Origin: Halopiger aswanensis
Lineage (GTDB): Archaea > Halobacteriota > Halobacteria > Halobacteriales > Natrialbaceae
Assembly: GCF_003610195.1 (NCBI RefSeq)
Contig: NZ_RAPO01000001.1
Location: 1,054,001 to 1,118,000 of the forward strand
Direction of reading: 5' to 3'
Length of the DNA: 64,000 bases
The position numbers and the translations under genes were made by a program. The notes beneath the pieces are model-generated. The model was not told the origin of the DNA. It saw only the letters and a list, made by a program, of their open reading frames with translations, and made no database searches. Shown piece after piece: positions 44,911-55,418 of the stretch. Each line of letters starts with the position of its first letter. The stretch's first letter is position 1.

Positions 44911-46269
44911 TTACTCAAGATACCCAAGTTCTCGAAGGTGATCCTCAATCATTTCTTCGTCTTCGATACCGGTTACATCCTCTCGACGACGTTGTTCCAT
45001 TTCGTCGAGATGCTCATCTAGAATATCAGATAATTCCTGATAGATAGTAGACACGTTATTCGATTGATCCTGTAATGGATCTTCTTTCGGATTATCGTTC
45101 GTGTTAACAAGGATCTCTCCTTCTTCATTATGTCTCATGAGTTTCCATTCATCAGCACGACGGACCCCAACGTGATCTCTGTCGAGTTCGGGTTTGACAT
45201 CGACGAATACGTGCTCTCGTTCATCAACGGTACCGTCTTCCGTTGGTAAGATGTTATGGCCATCCCACCCAGTTGGTTGATCTATTCCTAGTGCCTCGAG
45301 GATCGTCGGCGGCAAGTCCACGAGTCCAATCTGATCGTCGATCACATCTGTTCCCAGATCAGGTCCAGAGATAGCACACGGAACGTGGATCACCTCTTCC
45401 CAGAATTGTTGAGGGTGGCCACCGAGTCCGTGTTCACCGTGCATTTCTCCGTGATCGGCTGTGAAGACGATCAATGTTTCTTCTAAAACAGATTTAGGAA
45501 GCGAATCAAAAAGACGCTCTAGCTGATCGTCAAGGTACGTACACTCTGCCTTGTATAGTCGCCGCTGAAGTTTCCACTCATCGTCAGACAACTCGTCCGG
45601 ATGGTGCGTTGCCTTCCGAGCGAGTTCCTGTGTTCGTCGCCGAGAGACCGGGTCATCAAGATACTTACGTTGATACTCATCCGGAGCTTCATATGGCGCG
45701 TGGACGTCCATTGGATGAAGCCAGGCAAACCACTCCTCATCCTGATTATCAACCCAGTCAAGTAATCGATTAACTAGGATTTCAGCGCGAACAAATCGCG
45801 TTTCTCTACCGCTGACATTCACAAGGAGGTCGTCGATGAGGTGATAACTTCGAAGGAGACTCTGGTAGAGGAGCCCATCATGGTCAAGCCGCTCTCGAAC
45901 TACCTGTTTGATCCGTTTTTCAGACGAGGTCGCATTTGCATCGTACATCGACTCCATCCCGCGGTCGTAGTTGTAATCACTGCTGGCGAAGCGATTGTCA
46001 GTAAATCCTGCAGTCGCATATCCTTCTTTGTTCAGCGCTTCGGCGAGTGTTGGGCGTGGATCATTCTCATCAGGAATTCCGAACCCATCAGTCCCTCCTG
46101 AATAGCGGCCTGCCAGTAGCGATGGAAATGACCATGGCGTTCCTGGTCCATTCGCGTAACATCGCGTATATTCAAGCCCGTCATTAGCAAAATCATGGAT
46201 AGTTGGCATCACACTCTTTGTAACATGATCTGCTCTAAGTGCATCAACAGTGATGTAGAGGACATTCAT
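44911..46269 (-). CDS. Sulfatase-family hydrolase
   Basis: A 452-residue paralogue of the protein at 22247. Metal-binding LYITVDALRADH (near residue 10), nucleophile region GPGTPWSFPSLLAG, MDVHAPYEAPDEY and FTADHGEMHGEHGLGG (about residue 272) are present, and the C-terminus is HLRELGYLE. The CxPxR sulfatase motif is absent, so a Thr nucleophile (phosphodiesterase or phosphoglycerol-type transfer) is as likely as sulfatase. ATG 46269 fits a TATA-like CTTTTAAAAT about 27 nt upstream; GTG 46272 would also work. Confidence 0.85.
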   Translation of the reverse strand: MNVLYITVDALRADHVTKSVMPTIHDFANDGLEYTRCYANGPGTPWSFPSLLAGRYSGGTDGFGIPDENDPRPTLAEALNKEGYATAGFTDNRFASSDYNYDRGMESMYDANATSSEKRIKQVVRERLDHDGLLYQSLLRSYHLIDDLLVNVSGRETRFVRAEILVNRLLDWVDNQDEEWFAWLHPMDVHAPYEAPDEYQRKYLDDPVSRRRTQELARKATHHPDELSDDEWKLQRRLYKAECTYLDDQLERLFDSLPKSVLEETLIVFTADHGEMHGEHGLGGHPQQFWEEVIHVPCAISGPDLGTDVIDDQIGLVDLPPTILEALGIDQPTGWDGHNILPTEDGTVDEREHVFVDVKPELDRDHVGVRRADEWKLMRHNEEGEILVNTNDNPKEDPLQDQSNNVSTIYQELSDILDEHLDEMEQRRREDVTGIEDEEMIEDHLRELGYLE

Positions 46270-46290
46270 CACAGGAGTTAAGCAAAAGTA

Positions 46291-46300
46291 ATTTTAAAAG
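46291..46300 (-). promoter_or_regulatory. TATA box of the sulfatase-like gene
   Basis: CTTTTAAAAT on the minus strand lies about 27 nt before ATG 46269, the standard archaeal distance for a leaderless start. Confidence 0.5.
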
Positions 46301-46346
46301 GCTGTCTTTTTTGGTTTGATAAGTACCACACAGATGAACAGAACTA

Positions 46347-47282
46347 TCATATAGACATATGTTTGAACCTATTATACAATGACCTGAGATAGTCATAGGA
46401 TATTATTGAATAATATATCGGATGTCCCCCAAATAAGGAAATGATGTATAATGCATAAGGAAGAATATATTCTGAATCTACTTTTATAGCTTTCCGGAAC
46501 TCACGAGCTGCTAGGGGTGAATTTTTCTCTCTTGCGTATAATACACCAAGAGAACAATATTGTGCAGATATCGTTGAGGAAGGTAATATGTCTGCATGTT
46601 TCTCGACTAGTCTTTCGAATCCTTTCTGTTTTCGTTCTGGTGATGTTGTGATCCTATCATTATCCAGATGTCTAATAACATAAGTTTTATCAGTATATCT
46701 TATTTTCTTATTTTTGAGTGTCCTAATATAAAAATCATAGTCTTGCGAAGCAGGAAGGGATTCATCTAATAGACCTATTTTATCAAAGATTGATGCGCAT
46801 ACCGTTATAGTTGAAAATCCTCCAATAACATTTCCATTTTTAATATCATTAAGTTGTATTTCTTCTTTAGGTGGTTCATCGACTGTGAGTAGATTATCAC
46901 CTTTATATTTATACTCGGGAATACATACACCTGCAAATTCTGATGAAAGTGTATCCAAACATGATATTGTCCTACTTAAATTATCACTCGGATACTCGTC
47001 ATCAGAGTCCAAGAACGATATGTATTCTCCTCTAGATTTGAGTATTCCTTTATTCCGTGCAGCATTCGCCCCATTTTTCCTATCATTCACAACATATTTA
47101 ACCCGTTCATCGTTATATGATTCAACGACACTTTGAGTATTGTCTGTAGATCCATCATCAACAACAATTAACTCAAATTTGTCAAACGATTGGTTAATTA
47201 TACTATTGATTGCTCTTGGTAATACATCTGCTCTATTATATGTGGGTATGATAACTGAAACTTTTGGCTGCTTACTCATCAT
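46347..47282 (-). CDS. Glycosyltransferase family 2
   Basis: A 311-residue GT-A enzyme starting at ATG 47282 (a second ATG follows at 47279): KVSVIIPTYNRADVLPRAI, LIVVDDGSTDNTQ and FLDSDDEYPSDN (metal-binding, about residue 95 from this start). The longer frame to 47345 overlaps the O-antigen ligase gene and lacks family similarity. The gene is very AT-rich and follows the ligase gene on the same strand. Adds a sugar to the polysaccharide of this block; donor unknown. Confidence 0.85.
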   Translation of the reverse strand: MMSKQPKVSVIIPTYNRADVLPRAINSIINQSFDKFELIVVDDGSTDNTQSVVESYNDERVKYVVNDRKNGANAARNKGILKSRGEYISFLDSDDEYPSDNLSRTISCLDTLSSEFAGVCIPEYKYKGDNLLTVDEPPKEEIQLNDIKNGNVIGGFSTITVCASIFDKIGLLDESLPASQDYDFYIRTLKNKKIRYTDKTYVIRHLDNDRITTSPERKQKGFERLVEKHADILPSSTISAQYCSLGVLYAREKNSPLAAREFRKAIKVDSEYILPYALYIISLFGGHPIYYSIISYDYLRSLYNRFKHMSI

Positions 47283-47316
47283 TTGAACACATCCTCTTGG
47301 TACATAAATAAGATCG

Positions 47317-48537
47317 CTATTTCTTAAACAAACCTTCGGATACACACATCAAAGAAACACTCATAAAGAATATTCTATTCCCTGCAATATCTAGCGAGAA
47401 TGATGCAGCCAGGAAACAATATACCGGAAAAGATATGATAAATGATTTTTTTGTTGGGCTAATTGCTTTCCTAGATACATAGAGTCTCCCTAAACATATT
47501 AGGACAAATATAGTTACTAGACATAATCCAATGATTCCAAACTCAACTAAGATTTCGAGTATAATATTGTGTGGATATGCATTGTGCTCAGCATAAAACC
47601 CGCCCACTCCGTGACCAATAATTGGTGATTCCTTCCACATGTCGTATGCATATGACCAGAGTTGGAGTCTTCTCTGAAGAGAAAACCCTATCCCCTCCAG
47701 CTTCAGTAGTTCGATCGATCTCCTAATACCCGGTATTTTTTCGATAAGGTTAGGGAATTGCAGAAGCATCAAACCGGTACCTATACCTGCTACAAAGCCA
47801 GTTTTTATAAAATCACGTAGGGTCTGTCCTATCCTTAATTTCATAAACATTGATTCTTGCGACAATACAACCAGCCAGAAGCCGATTGCACCGATTAATG
47901 CGACTAAAGGCCCACGACTGCCTGCTATAAGTAGGGCGGAAATTTTTGTAAAGAATATGATTAAAAGTAAGATTCTCTTATATCTTCTCTGTGTTTGAGA
48001 CAACAAATATACTGCTACGAGTCCACCAATACCGACTAATCTACCCGGAAGTATATGATTAGAACCTGCGAATCTAAAAGAGGGACCGTCAAATGGATAT
48101 TGGTAGAAAATAATACAAGTCATCACTATTGATGATATGAATATCACTTTCAGGAATCTTTTGAGCCTTTCTTCAGAGCTTCCGATAATAAGTACAAAAC
48201 CAAAAACAGCCCAGGCAGATATCGACCAAAAACGGAATGTTTTAAATATGGCATGACTACCTCCAGGAGACCAAAATAAAGAAATTGTTAACCAAACTGA
48301 GAGTATTGAATATGAAACCAATAAGAGGAAAGATATTGCTGTCCACTGCCATTCATCTTTCAACCATAGGAAGAATGCCCACCCAACCGTCATAATTGCC
48401 ATAACACCAGTCATATTTATAGGCAATACGTTGAATACCTCATGATTATTGTATAATCCTGCAAATAAGAAAAGAAAGAAAAAAGCTTCGAAGCTAATTA
48501 TATTCTTTAAAAATGAAATCCAATTATTATCAACCAT
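47317..48537 (-). CDS. O-antigen ligase/polymerase family membrane protein
   Basis: A 406-residue protein with about 10-12 hydrophobic helices and a periplasmic-type loop after the middle (LEGIGFSLQRRLQLWSYAYD followed by IIGHGVGGFYAEHNAYPHN), which is the usual layout of Wzy/WaaL O-antigen polymerases and ligases. It would polymerise or ligate lipid-linked repeat units on the outer face of the membrane. Such proteins together with a Wzx flippase (51347) and a WbaP transferase (39187) define a Wzx/Wzy-like pathway. Very AT-rich, so probably acquired. Confidence 0.82.
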   Translation of the reverse strand: MVDNNWISFLKNIISFEAFFFLFLFAGLYNNHEVFNVLPINMTGVMAIMTVGWAFFLWLKDEWQWTAISFLLLVSYSILSVWLTISLFWSPGGSHAIFKTFRFWSISAWAVFGFVLIIGSSEERLKRFLKVIFISSIVMTCIIFYQYPFDGPSFRFAGSNHILPGRLVGIGGLVAVYLLSQTQRRYKRILLLIIFFTKISALLIAGSRGPLVALIGAIGFWLVVLSQESMFMKLRIGQTLRDFIKTGFVAGIGTGLMLLQFPNLIEKIPGIRRSIELLKLEGIGFSLQRRLQLWSYAYDMWKESPIIGHGVGGFYAEHNAYPHNIILEILVEFGIIGLCLVTIFVLICLGRLYVSRKAISPTKKSFIISFPVYCFLAASFSLDIAGNRIFFMSVSLMCVSEGLFKK

Positions 48538-48739
48538 TGCTTACATGATGTGCGGTTCTGACTAAGTACCTTTTGCTCTGTAGAGCGCTACTATATTCTA
48601 TTCCTATGTCAGTAGCAGTTTTCCAGTACTTGGTAGACACCGCGTCGCTAATGAGGTCTGTAATTCAAGGTAATACAGTTATTATACAATCATATCATCT
48701 AAATCATAACTATAGCAGATATAAAGTATATTCTGATCT

Positions 48740-49705
48740 CGATGGATGATCGTCCAGGCGGAAGAGATAGCCATCGTCGAGTACCTCCCAAATGATGTTA
48801 CTTAGAACTGATGAGTCGCGGACTTTTCCAACGTCGATGTCCTCCATGCCGAGCAGCACGGCAACCAAGAACTGTTGGCCGTGAATGGGTATCGGGCTTG
48901 GTCGTCTTTCACCGGTTGGTCGTTCTCCTCGGCGTATATCACGTTCAACGATATCCACATAGCGTTGTATACGAACGCCATATTGGCAATGAACTCCCGC
49001 TGCCTCCGTAGCTCGCTCGCGGACTTCGCGGTGAAATCATGTTTCATCAGTCGGTATACAGTCTCTATCGTCCATCTCTGCTGGTACCGTCCTCCGATTT
49101 CCAAACCACCGAACTCCTCCGGATCGAGGTTCGTGTAGTGCACCTCCCAATTCCCTCGTCCTCGATTCCCGTCTCAGTCTGTTCGATCTGCTTTTTCGAG
49201 GGCATCGTGATCAGCCACGACTCCGCCTCACCCTTAAAGACGACCTTATCAAGGCAGACGTCGTCCCCTGCTGCGTTGTAGTCCATGTCGTAGTGGATGA
49301 CACCCTCCTTCAGGTTGTCAGTGATCGCTGGCGGTCGGGTGCGCAGTCGGCTGATGAACTTTAGGCCGTGTTCTTCGAGACAGTCGTGCATTCCGCGGCC
49401 GTAGAACCACCATCATACAGACGATATCGGGCTAGACGTATGCTTCGTGTACGTCAGCATCTCGTCTATCTGGTGCTCGATGTTCCCGCGCCGCTGGATG
49501 CCCTCCGCCGCCATCACCAAGGCATCTTGACATTAACGAGGCTGATACTGGTGATTTGAAACGCAAAGGACGAACCAGTCTTCTGGTCCATGCCTTCGAC
49601 ACCGATGGGCTGGTCCTCGTGCGAAATGTCGTCGCGGTCGAGCCGCTTCCTGTACTCGTCCCCAGAAAAGTGAAATAATACTTTTGATTTATAAGCCGAC
49701 TTCAA
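48740..49705 (-). pseudogene. Degenerate IS4-like transposase
   Basis: At least three reading-frame pieces lie in order on the minus strand: 49705-49514 (GDEYRKRLDRDD and GMDQKTGSSFAFQ), then about 49440-49150 (FYGRGMHDCLEEHGLKFISR), and 49140-48802 (YQQRWTIETVYRLMKHDF). The last part gives the IS4-type Y-2-R-3-E-6-K signature. Stops and frameshifts separate the pieces, and no intact start, terminal inverted repeats or target duplication was found. It is an inactive insertion sequence interrupting the polysaccharide block. Confidence 0.7.
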
Positions 49706-49740
49706 TCACAGCTGTCTGATAATTTCGGTTCTTAGTGCTT

Positions 49741-50928
49741 TCACTCGTACTGCGTTGAGCGAAAAGCCGCTTCAAGTTTTTCTGCTTCCTTCTCTATATT
49801 GAACTCAGCTGCTACTTTCTCGCGTGCGCGCTCTGCGTATGCTGTCCACTCTGAACCGGCTTCAAGTAACGAAACTATCGCCTTGCTTGTCGCTTCCGGG
49901 TTTCGCGGTTCTGTCAAGAGGCCATTTTGTTCGTGATCGATTAACTCGGGAATTCCGGAGACGGTGGTAGATACCGGAGGTGTTTTCATCGCCATTGCTT
50001 CCATCAACGCAACCGGGATCCCGTCTCGATCACCTGACTCTGCAACCACACAAGGTAACAAAAAGCAGCGAGCCTCGTCAAGTTCGGTGACTAACCGTTG
50101 ATCGTTGACGTTATCAAGAAAAACTACATTTTCCTCAATTCCTAACTGTTCAACCATTTGAACGAGGTCTGATTCCAGATTACCGGATCCAATGATATGA
50201 TATTCAAGTTCAGGTATCTCTTCAGTTGCAATCTTGACTGCTTTAAGCGCGTATGGGAACCCCTTCTTTTCTACGAATCGAGAGATTGTCAAGACCCTGT
50301 TTGGTTTTGTTGCTTCCGTTGGCGCGAATTTTCCGGGTCTGATTCCGGCCCGGACGATATCAATTGGCGTGTTCGGTGCGAACTGTTCTTGGATATAATC
50401 TTTGTTATATTCAGAAATTGTTATGATTCTATTGGCTTGTTGGAGCAGGCTGGTCGTGTATGAATCGACTGGTTCCTTGTAGAGACCGGATGCATGCGTC
50501 GTAATGGTAAAGGGGACCTGATAGTATTCCGATGCGTATTGGGCTCCGAACTTTGAGAGGCCTGCAAAATGTGAATGAAAATGATCTGGTTGCCAACCAA
50601 GGGAATCAACAAATTTGATGCACTCTTTAGCCCAGAACAGATTTGCGGCGTGGTACTTTGGTGAGGCGCGATAGAATGTGTTTTTGAGAATACGAGGATG
50701 TAGTGCTTTCGTTGAGAAGATTTCTGTCACATCTGCGAACGATGGTCTAGGGATATAGTTGATTGGGATATTCAGATCATTGAATTCTTCGTGAACAATG
50801 TTTTCGTCAGGTTTATTCAACGCGCAAACTGCGACGTTGTGCCCGTTTTGTTCCAACTCGTAGATCTCGTTGAGTACAAAGCTTTCTGAGAGTTTAGGGA
50901 AGTGACCGAGGTAATAGACAATATTCAT
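49741..50928 (-). CDS. Glycosyltransferase family 4
   Basis: A 395-residue GT-B protein starting at ATG 50928; nine further upstream codons to 50955 are open but not conserved. MNIVYYLGHFPKLSESFVLNE is typical of colanic-acid-type GT4 proteins, RVLTISRFVEKKGFPYALKA and YHIIGSGNLESDLVQM belong to the donor domain, and GDRDGIPVALMEAMAMKTPPV contains the EX7E motif (about residue 300). Acts in the polysaccharide block next to the flippase. Substrate unknown. Confidence 0.85.
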   Translation of the reverse strand: MNIVYYLGHFPKLSESFVLNEIYELEQNGHNVAVCALNKPDENIVHEEFNDLNIPINYIPRPSFADVTEIFSTKALHPRILKNTFYRASPKYHAANLFWAKECIKFVDSLGWQPDHFHSHFAGLSKFGAQYASEYYQVPFTITTHASGLYKEPVDSYTTSLLQQANRIITISEYNKDYIQEQFAPNTPIDIVRAGIRPGKFAPTEATKPNRVLTISRFVEKKGFPYALKAVKIATEEIPELEYHIIGSGNLESDLVQMVEQLGIEENVVFLDNVNDQRLVTELDEARCFLLPCVVAESGDRDGIPVALMEAMAMKTPPVSTTVSGIPELIDHEQNGLLTEPRNPEATSKAIVSLLEAGSEWTAYAERAREKVAAEFNIEKEAEKLEAAFRSTQYE

Positions 50929-51346
50929 GCTGGTTCTGTTTGACTGGTGGCTCACATCTATTGAAAGTAATTGATTTCAGATGACATCACCCTAGCTATA
51001 TACCTAGAACTTCTTTGATGTATTCTCCTCCCAAGTCAACTTTGAACACCGTGGAGTAATAGTCTTGATTCCTCTAGGGCTTCTCCATGTTTGCCCTTGT
51101 ACTATGCTATCTTACCAGACTGTGATGGCATAGCTAACTATGCGTTCTAAGAGACCATAAACTCAAATCAAGAGTCTGACTTCCCACAGCACGCTTCGCT
51201 GGCCGAACTAGCAATCTGTCACGTGTTCTCTTGATGCATTTTGTCGTTCACGCGATTTATTGGTAGATCGCTTCAAACTCCTCACTAGGCGGTGCTTGAT
51301 GATAAAACGAGGATTATTTGATAATGGGCAAAGAACGCTGGTATGA
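50929..51346. other. Intergenic region between divergent GT4 and flippase genes
   Basis: About 420 AT-rich bases without a convincing frame. It should contain both divergent promoters; a clear TATA box before 51347 was not identified. Short coding-like stretches exist but I cannot assign them. Confidence 0.4.
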
Positions 51347-52843
51347 GTGATTGAACTACTTCGAACTGTCTACGAACGTCTTACTGCGGGCGGGTCAACA
51401 GCGGAACAAGCCATACAGAGCGGTATCTGGGTGGCTGGAATCAATGTTGCCGACCGTATCTTGCAACTTCTCAAGGTCGTCATTCTCGCTCGATTGCTTT
51501 CACCGGCCGCATTCGGCCTTCTCGGAATCGCGCTGCTTGCAATTGCGGCACTCCGGCAATTCTCGAAACTCGGGTTTGATGAGGCGTTGATACAACACGA
51601 AGACGACGACGTAGACGCCTACCTGAACACCGCTTGGGTAATGAAGATTATCCGTGGGCTCGGAATCGCACTCGTCGCGTTTCTCGCAGCTCCATATCTC
51701 GCGGTGTTTTTCGGCGAGCCGCAAGCAGAGCCGATTATCCGTGTCGTTGGTATCTCCCCATTGATTTTGAGTTTACAGAATCCGGCAGTGATGTACTTCC
51801 AAAAGAATCTCAACTTCCACAAGGAGTTCGTGTATCAGGTTGGGGGTCGATTGGTGGATCTCACCGTCGCTGTCGTTATCGCGCTCATCTTCCGTAGCGT
51901 TTGGGCTCTCGTGGCTGGCATCGTAGCGATGAATTTCGTAAAGTTTGTGATCTCCTACGGTATTCACGAATACCGCCCCAATATCGAGTTTAACCTCGCG
52001 TATGGAAAGGAAATGTTTGGCTTCGGAAAATGGTTGCTTGTGTCGGCAATCCTCGTTTTCCTCTACGGACAGGGGGACGATGCGTTCGTTGGCTGGTTCT
52101 TTGCAGCGAGTTCGCTTGGCGTCTACCAATTAGCATATCGGTTCTCAAATGCCCCCGCGACTGAGGTCACACACGTTATTTCACGCGTAGCGTTTCCGAC
52201 ACTGTCGAAGGTTCAGAATGATACCGAGAAACTACGTGAGGGATTTCGGAGGGCTGTCCAGTTATCAACAACCGTGGCTTTTCCGATGGCAGCCGGTATA
52301 GCTGCTGTCGCCCCTCAGTTCGTTCCTGTAGTTCTTGGTGATCAATGGCGGGCAGCCATACCGGTGATGCAGGTTCTAGCAGTCTGGGGTGGGATTCGTG
52401 CGTTTGGAGCAAATGTCGGACCTGTTTATAAATCGATAGGGCGGCCAGACATTGAAGCACGGATACAGGCACTCAAAGTTGTCACTATAATAATTCTAAT
52501 TTATCCTGCTGCAGAGTGGTTTGGGCTTCCCGGTGTTGCTTCTGCTATTGTGATGAGTTCAACCATATCACTTCCACTTCACTTCCATTATGTTTTGTCA
52601 ATCACTCAGGGACAAGCTATTGAGTTGCTCAAACTAATAGTATATCCATTGGTGAGTAGCATCGGCATGGCTGGCAGTGTTATAGTGCTAGATACCTACG
52701 TTCTCGTAGGAACAAGCATGCTCAATCTCGTATCTCTTATAATATTGGGCATTATACTCTATTTTGCTCTAATGATCTTCTTTGAATATATACTTGATGC
52801 AGAATTTACGCAACTATATCACTTAGTGGTGCAGAGGATCTAG
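51347..52843 (+). CDS. Wzx-type polysaccharide flippase (MOP superfamily)
   Basis: A 498-residue membrane protein with about 12-14 hydrophobic helices. The start GTG 51347 gives a short N-terminal cytoplasmic helix and then IQSGIWVAGINVADRILQLL and LARLLSPAAFGLLGIALLAI, the characteristic first repeat of LPS/EPS flippases of the RfbX/MviN group. It flips the lipid-linked repeat unit to the outer face. It lies before a pyruvyl-transferase gene and near a Wzy-like ligase. ATG 51343 is in another frame, so GTG is the only sensible start. It is a different lineage from the AglR-like flippase at 15564. Confidence 0.85.
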   Translation: MIELLRTVYERLTAGGSTAEQAIQSGIWVAGINVADRILQLLKVVILARLLSPAAFGLLGIALLAIAALRQFSKLGFDEALIQHEDDDVDAYLNTAWVMKIIRGLGIALVAFLAAPYLAVFFGEPQAEPIIRVVGISPLILSLQNPAVMYFQKNLNFHKEFVYQVGGRLVDLTVAVVIALIFRSVWALVAGIVAMNFVKFVISYGIHEYRPNIEFNLAYGKEMFGFGKWLLVSAILVFLYGQGDDAFVGWFFAASSLGVYQLAYRFSNAPATEVTHVISRVAFPTLSKVQNDTEKLREGFRRAVQLSTTVAFPMAAGIAAVAPQFVPVVLGDQWRAAIPVMQVLAVWGGIRAFGANVGPVYKSIGRPDIEARIQALKVVTIIILIYPAAEWFGLPGVASAIVMSSTISLPLHFHYVLSITQGQAIELLKLIVYPLVSSIGMAGSVIVLDTYVLVGTSMLNLVSLIILGIILYFALMIFFEYILDAEFTQLYHLVVQRI

Positions 52844-52917
52844 ATAAATTACCACTGATTAGCTCCCTAACACTTTTGGAACAGTACTCTCAAGGATATT
52901 CGCACAGAAAGTTCACC

Positions 52918-54186
52918 ATGGACATTCTAATAACGGACTACTATTGTGCGTCAAATCGCGGTGATGCCGCGATTCTTGAAGGAGTCTATCAATCGTTAGA
53001 AGAGGTATATCCTGACGCCGATGTGACAATAATGTCGGAAAACCCTCAAGCTGCAGAATTAGTTCATGGGATCAATGCAGAACCACAGGTGCTAACAGGA
53101 TTCCAATGGAGAATATCAAAAAAGAACGCTGTACGAGCATATCTATCTTTGATTAGCCCGTTTTTTAACCAGGGTGTGGTTCCACCCGGATTTGACTATA
53201 TTAAGAATAGAGGGAACCTACAACCGTATCTTGATGCCGACTTGGTTATTTCTACAGGAGGGCAATTCTTGACTGACGTTTACTTTCCAGGGAAAGTGGG
53301 GATTCTTTGGGAACATTATTTCCTCAGCCAATTAAATACGCCCGTTGTCATATACGCCCAGACGCTTGGGCCGTTTAATCGTCAACCGTACCGCCGGATG
53401 ACAAAATCAGTCCTTGATAAAACTAAGCTGATAATCACACGTGATCAAAAGTCAAAAAAGATGATAGAGGATCTGGGTGTATCTACCCCAGTTTATTTCA
53501 CAGCAGATCCAGCGTTTTCAATGTCGCTCCAAACGGATAGAGAATCTATTCTGAATGTCTTGGGTACGTCAGATACACTGCCTGATGAAAATGAGTTTAC
53601 AGTAAGTATCTCCGTTAGAGAGTGGAGTCATACCGATGCAGGCATAAGCGTAGATGACTACGCTCAGACTATTGCAGATATTGCTGACTGGTTAGTCAAA
53701 GAAAAGAACATAAACGTCGTATTTGCTTCAACCTGTACCGGCTTAGCAGGATATCATAAAGATGATCGGCTTATGGCGGGACAAGTTGTTAATCATATGG
53801 AACACGGACAACGAGACGAAGTACAGATTCTCGCCGGTGAATATACACCGCAAGACCTGGTTAAGATTTACGAACAGATGGACTTACACATCGGAATGCG
53901 GATGCATTCTAACATTTTAGCTATGATGGCAGAAACTCCGATTGTAGCAATCCAGTATCAGTTCAAGACTGAAGGATTGATGGAACAGTTCGGCCTGCTA
54001 GACTATATGATTGATATTAATGATGTCAATGAAGAATCTCTTCGCCAGATCGTAGACAATGCGCTCTCCAACCGCTCTTCTATTACGAAAACGATTCGGT
54101 CAGAACTTCCAGTTGTTCAAAATAAGTCCAGTCAATCAGCGCAACTTGTTAAGGACCACGTGGAGTCCGCAGAGGAGTATAAATGA
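52918..54186 (+). CDS. Polysaccharide pyruvyl transferase family protein
   Basis: A 422-residue protein that starts at ATG 52918; the 14 codons upstream are not conserved. MDILITDYYCASNRGDAAIL is the usual start of WcaK/CsaB-type ketal-pyruvyl transferases, followed by the TGGQFLTD segment, YAQTLGPF and the C-terminal MDLHIGMRMHSNILAMMAETPIVA (about residue 325). It uses phosphoenolpyruvate to add a pyruvate ketal to a sugar, giving a negative charge. The protein is very polar but not especially acidic, and AT-rich like its neighbours. Confidence 0.85.
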   Translation: MDILITDYYCASNRGDAAILEGVYQSLEEVYPDADVTIMSENPQAAELVHGINAEPQVLTGFQWRISKKNAVRAYLSLISPFFNQGVVPPGFDYIKNRGNLQPYLDADLVISTGGQFLTDVYFPGKVGILWEHYFLSQLNTPVVIYAQTLGPFNRQPYRRMTKSVLDKTKLIITRDQKSKKMIEDLGVSTPVYFTADPAFSMSLQTDRESILNVLGTSDTLPDENEFTVSISVREWSHTDAGISVDDYAQTIADIADWLVKEKNINVVFASTCTGLAGYHKDDRLMAGQVVNHMEHGQRDEVQILAGEYTPQDLVKIYEQMDLHIGMRMHSNILAMMAETPIVAIQYQFKTEGLMEQFGLLDYMIDINDVNEESLRQIVDNALSNRSSITKTIRSELPVVQNKSSQSAQLVKDHVESAEEYK

Positions 54187-55403
54187 TATTGCGAAGCAAG
54201 TGTTAGTGACTATACGCCAGTTTTATAATGAATAGATCTCACTGTTCAAGAGTCCGTTTTAGTGAAGTGGGTTAAGGAAGCCAGATTCATCTCCACCTCA
54301 AGAAAGCACTCCCACTAATGTTCTATATGAGACTGTAGACAGAATCTTTTTTGGACTCGGTCTTTTAGAAAACGACAAAAATTACAGAATTGTTCGCTTT
54401 TGTTTGCAAATCCAAATATTTCAACCACCAAAAGCTACCCCCCTTATAAAGCGATCAGGCCAGCTGGGACCGATCAAACAAATTCGAACATTTCGCGGCT
54501 ACGACCAGACCAGACTGCCACAATATATGATACTGATACCTAGGCAGTACAGGTCGATAAAGCGGTCATAGCTGTTTTCTCCGATGCTGGCTTACGGTAA
54601 GCGCAGTCGGCACGCTGGACCACTGAAATTACATTTGGTAGAGGAACTCACAAACAGTTGCACATGCTGTTCTTACAGTGTTTTTATACCGACAGTCCAA
54701 CTATCACCGTAACTGATCAACTGTGGCTCCTAACCTATACAGAAACAAGAGGTCAGTGATATACTACCATCGTCAAGTGCCTACAGGTGTACATCAATTC
54801 GAATACCAACCCGACTTTCTGAAAGGTGAGCAGGTTTTATTCACCCCAAATGTCCTTTCCGGGAATATAATCTCAACGCATTCGAGGGCGACATCGTCAT
54901 CCCGACGAACACCACGATACCCTCGGAGACGAACTGCGCGCCATTGTCTGCGACTATAGTCCGAAATTAGATAGATTTACCGAAGACGCGACTGAATTAC
55001 TCGGCAAGAACCACCGAAAGAAGGACCAACCCACGAACCTGAGTTTGAGAAGCCATGACCAATTACCGAGGACTGGAAGAGATTCTCGGATTGATTTTAG
55101 GTGAAGATTTTACAGCAGCCTGTCTTGCGTTAATCTTCCCTGATACTGAATTAATCTTGTTGCTATCCCGATCCTGACGATATACACCGCCGCCTATCGG
55201 TCTGGAATTTGACTTGACTACTCGAGATCGGCAGCCACGATGATCTAGCCGAGACAGCTGCGAGTCTACTGCGCGAGATAGAGATACATAAAATGACTGA
55301 AAACATGTAAGCGGGAAAATATAGCTATCTTTCTCTAAGCTGATTCATAACAGAGGAACTGGAATTTTCCTCGGAACCTAATAATATATGTACTATCATC
55401 GGC
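54187..55403. other. Gene-poor, AT-rich region with decayed coding fragments
   Basis: More than 1.2 kb without an intact gene. A stretch open from 54907 to the stop at 55104 (reading EHHDTLGDELRAIVCDYSPK, then LDRFTEDATELLGKN) has the character of a protein C-terminus; just before it another frame reads FEGDIVIPTNT, so a frameshift may split one gene. I do not recognise the family. The rest (54,187-54,720 and 55,110-55,400) shows only short frames. This looks like a graveyard left by insertions or deletions. Confidence 0.4.
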
Positions 55404-55418
55404 TTGTCTCAGGTAATA

